6,959 nt of DNA from Ktedonobacterales bacterium (GTDB lineage Bacteria; Chloroflexota; Ktedonobacteria; Ktedonobacterales; JACDGC01), in assembly GCA_013815535.1 (NCBI GenBank), contig JACDGC010000195.1, positions 1 to 6,959 of the forward strand, in the 5' to 3' direction. This document shows, one piece after another, positions 1-6,265 of the stretch; the first letter of the stretch is position 1; each line of letters starts with the position of its first letter. The translations under genes and the position numbers were made by a program. The notes below the pieces were generated by a model that saw only the letters and a program-made list of their open reading frames with translations, did not search any database and was not told the DNA's origin.

Positions 1-1
1 G

Positions 2-136
2 CAGGTGCTACAATTGGTCGTGGATCGCATTGTCGTTACTGAGGATGAGCTGATCGTGCATCACATCATTCCCGCTGGCCCCTTTCGATTGCAAACGGAA
101 CGGAATTCTCCCAAGACCCCCATTAGCAGACAGTAA
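2..136 (+). CDS. Large serine recombinase, C-terminal end (partial)
   Basis: The last 44 codons of a gene that begins before the window are open in one frame and stop at TAA 134-136. The peptide includes LVVDRIVVTEDELIVHHIIP, the strand-rich pattern often seen at the far C-terminus of large serine site-specific recombinases, after the recombinase and zinc-ribbon domains. Such enzymes cut and rejoin DNA at attachment sites to integrate or excise phages, transposons or integrative elements. The N-terminal catalytic serine domain is off-window, so activity cannot be judged. The stop codon lies inside an 11-bp inverted repeat (122-168). Its position beside a stretch of transposon debris fits an element boundary, but that is inference. 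Moderately sure of the family. Confidence 0.62.
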   Translation, partial: QVLQLVVDRIVVTEDELIVHHIIPAGPFRLQTERNSPKTPISRQ

Positions 137-168
137 AGCTCCAATCGCGGTTTATTTTGTCTGCTAAT
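122..168. repeat. 11-bp inverted repeat at the end of the recombinase gene
   Basis: ATTAGCAGACA (122-132) is exactly inverted as TGTCTGCTAAT (158-168), with a 25-nt loop. The left arm overlaps the last codons of the recombinase, and the recombinase stop codon lies in the loop. It sits between two convergent reading frames, so a weak bidirectional terminator is the simplest reading. The long loop, AT-rich stem and lack of a clean U-tract make it a poor intrinsic terminator. A recombinase-related site is an alternative. Confidence 0.45.
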
Positions 169-171
169 CTT

Positions 172-438
172 TCAATTAACCACAATCATAGATGTCTGCT
201 CATCCTCATCTTGAGTACGATGTCCTAGAATTTGGCTCTCCCGCAGGTTTGTTGTGGCGGCTTGCTGTTTCGTGATATGGTGCTTCTCCGTAAGTTGGCG
301 ATGCCCCGATCCATCTTGTTTTAGCAGGGGATACTGCTTCAATAACCAAGGCGACACAACATTTCTGCGGGAGAACCGAATCATGACGCAATTCTTGGCC
401 GCAAGTTCGTTGTGATTTGGCTTTACGCCTGGGGTCAA
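172..438 (-). CDS. Unrecognised small ORF, doubtful
   Basis: An 88-codon frame on the minus strand, with an internal ATG at residue 19, stops at 172-174 just beyond the 122-168 inverted repeat. The peptide is rich in Q, H, T and charged residues and ends DEDEQTSMIVVN. No domain, membrane segment or family motif is recognised. No good Shine-Dalgarno is visible before either ATG. An overlapping 93-codon frame (206-487, minus) is no more convincing. It could be a fragment of an older gene or chance. The rest of 137-533 shows nothing else. Confidence 0.2.
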   Translation of the reverse strand: MTPGVKPNHNELAAKNCVMIRFSRRNVVSPWLLKQYPLLKQDGSGHRQLTEKHHITKQQAATTNLRESQILGHRTQDEDEQTSMIVVN

Positions 439-533
439 GCTGTATCATGGTTGCTTTCTTGTGACAGCGTGTCCGGTTGTTCCGCACTCTCGGTGATCAC
501 AGATCGGTTGTAGGGGATGAACAGCCATTCACC

Positions 534-1307
534 TTACTGAAGCCATGCGAGGGTCATCGTTTGGAGGCGTTCCTCATGGTGATGTAACCAGCCCTCACGC
601 CAGAGCGAATGCTGCATCCGTACTTGCATGGGTTGCTCACTCTCCTGACCAGCCAGATAGCGACCCAATCGATGTACCAATGAGGTAATATCTCGCAAGC
701 GCATCAAGCGTGGTATGGCGCTCAGTTCGCTCGCGGTGAGGGAGGCATGGGCCAGATAAGCGTGTCCCAAGGCATCCAGAATCGGCCACTCATTCCCCGT
801 AGCGAAGCGCTCCAAGGGCCACCAGCTCAATGCCACTACCAAGTCCAACGCCCGCAGATCCCGACCAGCGAGGTCAAAATCCAGGATCGCCGTGATTTGC
901 CCGTTGCTCATTAAAAAATTGCTGATCGCGAAATCGCCGTGAATAATCTGCTGCGGCAGGGTCGAGTAGAGCAAAGGCACATCTGCAATGACCTGTTCAA
1001 CGAGGGCGCGGATGGGGGCGATTTCCGTGGGGGATCCCGGCAACTTGGTCAGGGCGAGCAAGGGATCGGGAATCAACGGGTGGCAATGAGCGAGATCGCC
1101 ATACGGCGTGATGGCGGCAGGCGTAGGAAGCGTGATGGAAGCCAGGATCCCATCAAGTTGTGCCAGAGCTACGCCCCCTTGAGTGGCATTGATCACATCA
1201 CCCTGAGGTGGATGTTCGCCAGGAAGAAATGGGATCAGGGCCGCCAATGATGAAACCCCGTGTTCATCCATCCATGGCACGAGTAGCTCGCCGGTCACCG
1301 TTGGCAC
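534..1307 (-). CDS. APH-family phosphotransferase, 5'-truncated
   Basis: Counting from the GTG at 1305-1307, the 257-residue product carries the APH/homoserine-kinase-type active site. IIHGDFAISNFL (residues 121-132) gives the catalytic Asp125 and metal-binding Asn130. ILDFDLAG (141-148) gives the second metal ligand Asp143. An upstream hinge-like stretch, with FLPGE near residues 27-31, matches the end of the N-lobe in this kinase-like fold. Intact family members are usually about 300-350 residues. The missing part is the N-lobe nucleotide-binding region with its lysine, so the product is probably inactive. In the same frame a TGA occurs at 1317-1319, four codons upstream of the GTG, and the DNA beyond it encodes the end of an ISL3 transposase. 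The GTG is therefore probably not the native start. The substrate is unknown: small-molecule kinase or antibiotic phosphotransferase. The C-terminus looks natural. Confidence 0.72.
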   Translation of the reverse strand: MPTVTGELLVPWMDEHGVSSLAALIPFLPGEHPPQGDVINATQGGVALAQLDGILASITLPTPAAITPYGDLAHCHPLIPDPLLALTKLPGSPTEIAPIRALVEQVIADVPLLYSTLPQQIIHGDFAISNFLMSNGQITAILDFDLAGRDLRALDLVVALSWWPLERFATGNEWPILDALGHAYLAHASLTASELSAIPRLMRLRDITSLVHRLGRYLAGQESEQPMQVRMQHSLWREGWLHHHEERLQTMTLAWLQ

Positions 1308-2103
1308 CGGGATGGGTCAGCCCAGCGACCACCACCGCCCGGTCGCGGTCCAGACCCTTGGCAAAGCGGGCGACTTCTGGCAACCCACTCGCATGAGCCA
1401 TCTGCTGCCACTCCGACAACCGCCAGCCTTTCCGTCGGCGGACAAGCTCGCCAAAGGATTGCACCACATCGTAGAGGGTCTGTACATCAGGATGGGCCGC
1501 ACACAGATCCTAGACGAGACGCTGCTGGCAGATCGAAAGCTGTGCCTGCGGTTGAACCAGCAGCCATTTCACCTGACGCACCGTCAGATCACGGTCAATT
1601 GAGGCGGGAGGCGAGGGGAATTGTTGTATCGGTTCTACCAAGCGATATACCGTGCGCTGACATCCAGTGAAGCCCCGTTGCTGTACCTCCCGAATCGGTT
1701 GCTTGATATCACGGTACCCCTGCCTCCATCGTTCTTGCACGTAGGCTTCATGCGGGTTGAAGGTGCGCGAACGACGGCGACGGCGCTGCCCGTCGGGGCA
1801 GATCCCGCGCTTGAGCCAACGGCGCACCGTGCGGGCCGACATCCCCAATTGCTCAGCAATCTGCTGATGCAACTGCGTCACAGCGTCAAAACGTGCTTGG
1901 TTGTGCCCTAGATGCTCTTGCTGGAGCGCCTCCAGGATGGGGATGAGCGAGCGCGGTTGAAGCAGAGAACGATGGATGTTAAACGTCAAGGAGAACCGGA
2001 GAACCTCAAAGCGGCGCGTTTCATTCCTCTCGGTAGATTTACTGGTTGCTTGTCTGATATACACCAGGGAGACCAACGACAATCTCATTTTCCCAGCTTG
2101 CAA
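1297..2103 (-). pseudogene. ISL3-family transposase remnant, C-terminal half with in-frame TAG
   Basis: One minus-strand frame, broken only by TAG at 1510-1512, reads as the HTH insertion and C-terminal part of an ISL3-type DDE transposase. Residues 81-100 (QIAEQLGMSARTVRRWLKRG) form a homeodomain-like helix-turn-helix. It is followed by an arginine-rich linker and a segment with YVQERWRQGYRDIKQ. After the TAG come VVQSFGELVRRRKGW and VVVAGLTHPGANG, the family stretch that normally continues into NGxxEGxxNRLK, where the last catalytic Glu lies. Here the sequence leaves the family exactly before that Glu and joins the phosphotransferase gene. The two catalytic Asp residues and the N-terminal zinc finger are absent. 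Similarity is visible only up to about 1953. From there to the ATG at 2103 the frame is open but unrecognised. It is non-functional. Confidence 0.7.
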
Positions 2104-2120
2104 GTAGAAATGAGTTCCTG

Positions 2121-2430
2121 ATGATGACTGCTCTCGAGCGCACTGTCTATCGCCGTTTTCAACGAACCTATACTGCCAAAGAACTCAGTGAGATCTTCAC
2201 GCCGACGCATAAGGAGATTTGGTTTGTTGCGCATACATCTCGATGAAGTGGGCGGCCTCGCCGCTGTCCGTGCCGAGTGTCAAACGCTGATCGAGTATCA
2301 TGGCAATAAATATCTGCCCCTTCTCTTGCCCCTTTATCCCGTGTCACGTGCGATCCTCTTCAAAATTGCCCGCACCCTCCACATCCATGCCTTATCTACA
2401 TTTGCCGCTTGCGCATTTTTAAGTGGTTGA
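2121..2430 (+). pseudogene. Tn3-family transposase (DUF4158 type) relic with internal deletion
   Basis: From ATG 2121 or 2124, frame one encodes 41 residues including YTAKELSEIFTPTHKEIWFV, matching the start of Tn3-type TnpA proteins with an N-terminal DUF4158-like domain, and stops at TGA 2244-2246. A second frame, open from about 2225 to 2430, encodes AVRAECQTLIEYHGNKYLPL and VSRAILFKIARTL. I recall that pattern from well inside such transposases, after DUF4158. The two pieces are adjacent but in different frames, so several hundred intervening residues are missing and the catalytic DDE domain never appears. Full TnpA is about 950-1000 residues. The assignment rests on remembered family motifs and the exact deletion point is uncertain (about 2230-2255). 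No 38-bp Tn3 terminal repeat was identified. Confidence 0.55.
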
Positions 2431-2803
2431 TTTGTCCTTCGACTTGTCCACTACAGCAAGCCGTCACACCAAATCAGCTGGGGACCCTTTTTCGGGTATT
2501 CTGTCCGTACCCACGGGGCCTCTGTCAAGTCCGCTGTGGCTCCCTTCCCAGAGTCTCCCCCTCCCGTGGTGTGACGCATCCGAACCGACGGGGCAGACGC
2601 TTCGCGCGGGGGCCGAAGTCGCAGGGGGAAGATCGAGCGACCAACATGCACGCGTACCAAGGCAACCAATGACGGGTAAGGGGACACTCCCTCTGACATC
2701 CTGACAACGCCAAAATATCCTCCCGCCCTTGCTCGTTGGCGCAAAAAGTGCGACAAGATATCGCTTCTTCACACGGCTTCTCACGATGAGAAAGGACAGT
2801 GCG
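2431..2803. other. Gene-free stretch with small hairpins
   Basis: No reading frame here is protein-like in any of the six frames; the open frames have stop-poor, low-quality composition. Two structures stand out: the 10-bp inverted repeat 2462-2471/2567-2576 and a short hairpin GGGTA (2494-2498)/TACCC (2508-2512). The stretch forms the non-coding left half of the putative 2445-3088 element and may hold the leader of the gene at 2804. Confidence 0.4.
2462..2576. repeat. 10-bp inverted repeat CGTCACACCA/TGGTGTGACG
   Basis: CGTCACACCA at 2462-2471 is exactly inverted at 2567-2576, with 95 nt between. The left arm begins immediately after the left terminal repeat of the putative 2445-3088 element. 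It could be a subterminal protein-binding pair or the base stem of a structured RNA. No known family is recognised. Confidence 0.35.
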
Positions 2804-3082
2804 ATGCCCAACCCTTCCATCCTGCTTAAGTTGTATCAAGCTGCTCGCCTCGCCCTTCTTCAAGGCGATCTCCTCACCCTCGCTCAGCTACGAAAACAAG
2901 CCTTGGATGAAGCCCTTCTTCATCCTTCCCCGCTTCAAGATTTGCTCTATTCCTTGGCGCGGGCTATTCACAACCACGAGGAACTCCAGCGGGAGGCCCT
3001 ACGACATCAGCACTGCACCCTTGCCTACTTACATGTCCTCGCTAGTACCCTCAGTCAGAAAACTGGGCTTGAGCCACTTTAG
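2804..3082 (+). CDS. Small unknown helical protein, 92 aa
   Basis: ATG 2804 follows AAAGGA (2791-2796) at a 7-nt spacing, which favours it over the in-frame upstream ATGs at 2729 and 2786. The product is strongly helix-forming and leucine/alanine rich (LLKLYQAARLALLQGDLLTL near the N-terminus). It has amphipathic segments at about residues 5-40 and 43-85, a Pro/His break at residues 40-43, and no Cys pairs, signal peptide or membrane segment. It resembles TPR- or four-helix-like small soluble proteins in pattern only, and no family is recognised. It lies inside the putative inverted-repeat element and its TAG overlaps the right repeat, so it may be a passenger. It reads the same way as the other orphan gene at 3597. 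Confidence 0.5.
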   Translation: MPNPSILLKLYQAARLALLQGDLLTLAQLRKQALDEALLHPSPLQDLLYSLARAIHNHEELQREALRHQHCTLAYLHVLASTLSQKTGLEPL

Positions 3083-3258
3083 TGGACACGAGAAACTTCA
3101 TACAGAATATTCACGCATGAGCTTGAAGGGGGCGATAAAGGAAGGTAGGATAGTTAGTGGGGGCTCGTGAGCATCATGCGCTCAGGCGCGTCATGCCATC
3201 TTCGCGTTCATTGAAGTCTGGTACCACTGCTTGTGTCATCACTCGTCACTCGGGTATG

Positions 3259-3483
3259 TCAGCCCTGTTGCTTTTGAGCCGATAGGCACCTGGTCGTCCA
3301 CGTTTCAACTCTCCACGAAACTGGATCCTTCCCAAACAGATCGAAACGCCAGAACCATCTGATCCGTTTCGGTGACTTCTTGTAGGGGGTATGGGTGATG
3401 GAGCACTGGCGACGGTCGAGATAGCGGTGTTCCCATTCCAAATGCGCGAGCAGCGCGGTATGAACCCTGGCTTGTGTCTCCAC
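3259..3483 (-). CDS. Unrecognised ORF, possible gene fragment
   Basis: A minus-strand frame of 74 codons from a GTG, though the frame stays open upstream to about 3550. The peptide includes ALLAHLEWEHRYLDRR and KRIRWFWRFDLFGKDPVSWR, and the aromatic and charged residues look more like protein than chance translation. There is no clear Shine-Dalgarno before the GTG, so it may be the tail of a truncated gene. No family is recognised. Two overlapping minus frames (3246-3515, 3305-3490) look like shadows. Confidence 0.25.
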   Translation of the reverse strand: METQARVHTALLAHLEWEHRYLDRRQCSITHTPYKKSPKRIRWFWRFDLFGKDPVSWRVETWTTRCLSAQKQQG

Positions 3484-3583
3484 CCCGCACGGAAGCCCAT
3501 TTGCGCTAGAGCCACGACCTATACGGCCCGTTTCAAGGACATTCCTCCCTCATGTTACGCGCTTCCCTAACCGATGAGATCAC

Positions 3584-3589
3584 GGAGGT
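3584..3589 (+). promoter_or_regulatory. Strong ribosome binding site for the gene at 3597
   Basis: GGAGGT matches the anti-Shine-Dalgarno core and lies 7 nt before ATG 3597. It sets the start there rather than at the in-frame ATG 3552, which lacks such a site. Confidence 0.6.
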
Positions 3590-3596
3590 GTCACCC

Positions 3597-3896
3597 ATGT
3601 TATCCAGTAATACCCCTCCCCCCTTCGCGGTCCTGCTTGCTGAAGAGGTTCGCTTGGTGCATCAAATAACGCATTGGGAACACACCCTCGACCTCGCCTA
3701 TCTCCGGTATGAACGTCTCCAAAATGGTCTTCCGCTTCCGCCTGTCCCCCCAGGAACGGTCGCCTCTCTCCTGTTGTCGCGTGAGCAACGATATACCGAA
3801 CTTAGTGAGTTCATTCTCCTGCTCAAGGCACGATTGAGCACGGCTAGATGCCAACTTACCTTTGTGCGTGCGGAGATTGGTCATCCCTCCCTTTAA
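3597..3896 (+). CDS. Small unknown helical-hairpin protein, 99 aa
   Basis: Start chosen by the GGAGGT at 3584-3589. The product has a proline-rich N-terminus and a long amphipathic helix at about residues 11-43 (LLAEEVRLVHQITHWEHTLD). A Pro-rich turn GLPLPPVPPG (44-53) is followed by a second helix at about 57-94 (LSREQRYTELSEFILLLKAR). This is a likely antiparallel helical hairpin or coiled coil. There is no signal peptide, membrane span or catalytic motif. No family is recognised. It is in the same orientation as the gene at 2804, and both are short, Leu-rich and helical, but I see no clear sequence identity between them. It stops at TAA and is followed by a broken gene on the other strand. 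Confidence 0.5.
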   Translation: MLSSNTPPPFAVLLAEEVRLVHQITHWEHTLDLAYLRYERLQNGLPLPPVPPGTVASLLLSREQRYTELSEFILLLKARLSTARCQLTFVRAEIGHPSL

Positions 3897-3936
3897 TATC
3901 CCTCTTGCCGCCGCACACCAGCCATGTAGTGATACG

Positions 3937-4338
3937 TCACGTGGCATTACCCATCCTCGACTCGCGCCATGGTCCGTGTGAAGGTGGCCAGCGGTTTAGC
4001 CCCCTTGCCCAAAGAACCAAATGCCCCGCCGTTTGCGCTGGGGCAGCGGCTTCACCGGACGCACGACGACCCCGGATCAACCTTGGCCCGCTGCGCCTTG
4101 AAGGTCTTGATCCGCTCAGCATACCAGCGCCGCCCCCGTCTATCTTATGCTCGTATTACTCATCAGAGAGGTTGTCCAGAGCCATCGTTTCGGCGCGGCG
4201 TACCTCTTTGAGCAGCGAGCGCCACACCCATTTCCCGTGGCGGTCGGTCAGATCTGCGAGCCGAGCCCCATGCAGCGTCTGGAAGCGCAACGCATTCATG
4301 CTCTCAAATGGTATGCACGGCTGTTGCGGTTTCGCCAT
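3937..4338 (-). pseudogene. Unrecognised broken gene
   Basis: From ATG 4338 (possible SD AAAGGG just upstream), 60 codons encode a peptide with FQTLHGARLADLTDRHGKWV and LLKEVRRAETMALDNLSDE, ending at TAA 4156-4158. Reading past that stop, protein-like sequence continues if one base is restored at each of three G/C runs. These are 4133-4137 (leading into RRWYAERIKTFKAQRAKVD), 4070-4073 (leading into VRPVKPLPQRKRRGIWFFGQ) and 4000-4004 (open to TGA 3937-3939). The reconstructed product would be about 130 residues and basic in its second half. No family is recognised. A DNA-interacting or transposon-encoded protein is possible because of the basic tail, but this is a guess. The frame also remains open upstream to about 4500, with less protein-like content. 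Confidence 0.33.
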
Positions 4339-4526
4339 TTCCATCCCTTTGCCCACAAACGGAGTAGCAACCACCAATGATGGTTCCGCTGAGGTCTCTA
4401 TTTCCTGCAGCACATTCGGTGAAACATTGTCTCTCCTCAACATGGCCAACAATTCGTTTGCCACGCCCGACACCTCGCCAGCGGAAGGTGGAACCCCTGT
4501 ATTGTTAATACTGGTAGATAAATGCT
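4339..4526. other. Flank between broken gene and IS1182 transposase
   Basis: This includes the short palindromic TATTGTTAATA near 4500-4510, just outside the transposase stop codon. The downstream end of the IS1182-type element should lie here, but no certain terminal repeat could be matched with the other side. Confidence 0.3.
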
Positions 4527-6196
4527 TCAAGCAACAAGAGGCTGAGCCATGATCTGCTTGAAGCGCGTGGTACGAGTGCGCGCATGGGGAACATTGGCAA
4601 GCCACGCATCTCAACGGAGCGGGTTGATTGCCACAGCCGTGAGGACGTGTCCCAGGTGGGGACGCGCTCGGGCACTGGAGCGCGAACCACGCATCTCCAG
4701 TGCCCGTACCCCTTGCGAAATCGTCTCTGCAATTCCCGCTCGATGGGCATATTCGCGTGCGTACTCTGCCGTGCCTTCCTGCTGCCGACGTTCTTGGAGG
4801 GCGCAGTATTGCTCAGGGGGCGAACGGTGACCGCGCGGCGCGGGTATTTCATCGTGGATTGGGGGCATTGCGCGCGTGCCGGACAGGGGCCGCAGTCGGT
4901 GGTGGCAAAACGGAAGGTCATGGGGCGTTGCCGCGTACATCGCGATGCGGCACCCATTCGCTGCTCGCGCGCCCCAAGGGACAGGTCGCCGTGTGGGTGT
5001 CCAGTCGATCAGAAACTGGTCGCTGCCAAATCCGGCGGCAGCGCGCGCTTGCCAGCGCTAGTCGCGCCGTGTTGGTCCCAATACATCGACGCCATAGTCG
5101 CGCTGACTGGCAACCAGTAAATCGGCATCGAGAAATCCCATATCCACGAGGTGAATGGTGGGCAAAAGCGCTCGCCGCTGTAAGGCGGCGTGTATGCGCG
5201 GCGTCACCTCGCCATCGGCAACCGGCCCCGACGTGGTTTCCCCATGCGTGAGCAGATGCGGCACCGCCTCGGTGTCTTCGCAGGTCTCTGTGAGAGGCAC
5301 CTTGTAGCCCACCCAGCGTGTCGTGCGTTGTTTGCTGGCATAGTGGGCCTCGGTCGCATAGGGAGAACTGATGAACTGAGCAACGGGAGGCAAGCCATCC
5401 TCGGTGGTGCGCCAACGCACTCCATCAGTCTCGGTCGGCACAAAGTTCTGGATCCACATGCGCTGTAGCACCTGCGCCATGGGCACTTCCCGCAACCAGG
5501 CGGGAGCATCAGCGGTGGAGAGCGCCTTCAGCAGTAAGATGCCATCGGTACCAATAAGGTCCGCTTGGGCTTGCCGCTTCGCCTTCTGACTGGGCAGGCG
5601 CTGATCTTCGGGGCGGCGCTCGTAGCGCTCGACCCATTCGGGCTGGGCGTGCCCCCGCAGCCAGTCGGGCGCAACGGTCGCCAGCACATTGAGCGTGGCT
5701 CGCATGATCTCGTTCACCAACTCGAAGCGATTCATCGCACGACTGCCGCGAGGACAGGGGTCGAGTCGGTTCGCTGACGCCCCCGCGCATTGAGCAATCC
5801 CCGCTCCTGGAGCACCAGCAGGTCAAGCACCAGCGTCTCTGCCGCTCCCTGCACCAAGCGGCTCCGAAATTCGCTCAATACGGTGTGGTTGAAACCAGGA
5901 TCAGTCAACTCCAAGCTGAGGGCGAACTTCCCGTCAATGCGGCTACGCACGGCATCCGCGGCTTGCCGGTCTGAGAGGGCTTCGACAAAGTGAAAGACGC
6001 TGATCAACGCCAGTCGCCAGGGTGATTCAGCGGGGCGGCCTCGTTCGGGAAAGAGGGTGCTGAAGTCCTCATCGTGATAGATCGTGTCGAAGGCTTCACG
6101 GATACGCGTATACAGGTTGCTCTGAGGAAAGGCGGCGCGTGCGATACGTGCCGTCTCTTCAAGAACGCGTTCAGGAGCATGCGGGTGGAGCGACAT
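4527..6196 (-). pseudogene. IS1182-family transposase, near full length, with four frameshifts and two stops
   Basis: Start ATG at 6194-6196 (MSLHPHAPERVLEETARIAR), natural stop TGA 4527-4529. Conserved blocks appear in order: an N-terminal DUF772-like region with RGRPAESPWRLAL and LSDRQAADAVRSRID, and first catalytic Asp144 in QRTDST. Next come the second catalytic Asp region VDMGFLDADLL, the Cys cluster DCGPCPARAQC, and the C-terminal block EYAHRAGIAETISQGVRALE followed by HLGHVLTAVAINPL. The frame changes at about 5741, 5001, 4922-4925 and 4816-4820, each by one missing base in a G/C run. Stops are TAG 5058-5060 (where RRDY is expected) and TGA 4611-4613. At the usual GIEGT site the sequence reads GIAET, so the presumed third catalytic Glu is displaced. 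A working element would move itself by cut-and-paste DDE chemistry; this copy should not. Length fits the family (about 1.6-1.7 kb CDS). Family assignment is firm. Confidence 0.85.
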
Positions 6197-6265
6197 GGCG
6201 GACCTACGTTTGCGGAATACCATGCTCTTTACGAGAGATGAAACGCTTTCCCGTGACAATGCGTC

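Larger units (their letters stand above)
2445..3088. mobile_element. Putative 644-bp inverted-repeat-bounded element with one small gene
   Basis: TGTCCACTACAG (2445-2456) and CTTTAGTGGACA (3077-3088) are inverted repeats matching at 11 of 12 positions. They give TG...CA termini, as many insertion sequences have. The shared CAAGCC follows inside both arms with a 5-nt offset (2457-2462; as GGCTTG 3066-3071). The only convincing gene inside is 2804-3082, and its TAG stop lies within the right repeat. No transposase is encoded, so it would be a non-autonomous or internally deleted unit, sitting directly after a Tn3 relic. Flanking 5-mers (cgact and cgaga) do not form a clean target duplication. 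Chance pairing of two 12-mers is possible. Confidence 0.38.
3083..3596. other. Mostly non-coding interval between two small genes
   Basis: After the stop at 3082 there is no convincing plus-strand gene until 3597. A minus-strand frame at 3259-3483 is listed separately as doubtful. A short GCGC/GCGC stem near 3180 has no U-tract and is not a persuasive terminator. No promoter with both boxes at proper spacing was found. Confidence 0.35.

Noticed and set aside
939..1250. Plus-strand 103-codon frame
   Set aside because: It lies opposite the APH phosphotransferase, whose active-site motifs are unambiguous.
1621..2121. Plus-strand frames of 96 and 69 codons
   Set aside because: They are antisense to the ISL3 transposase HTH and its upstream frame and have no motif of their own.
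2480..2520. GGGGACCC... as a Tn3-type 38-bp terminal repeat
   Set aside because: Only the leading GGGG fits; the inner end lacks the usual TAAG and no inverted partner was found in the window.
2451..2863. Three overlapping minus-strand frames of 101-118 codons
   Set aside because: All three are arginine/glycine/serine-rich without motifs and lie partly opposite the better-supported gene at 2804.
3170..3200. GCGC-based hairpin as terminator
   Set aside because: The stem is only about 4-5 bp and is not followed by a T-run.
3848..4552. A 234-codon open frame on the plus strand
   Set aside because: Composition is Ser/Pro/Arg-rich and not protein-like, it has no ribosome site or motif, and it is antisense to the more coherent broken gene at 3937-4338.
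4584..5251. Long plus-strand frames of 178 and 183 codons
   Set aside because: They are antisense to clearly recognised IS1182 transposase sequence; GC-rich antisense frames stay open by chance.
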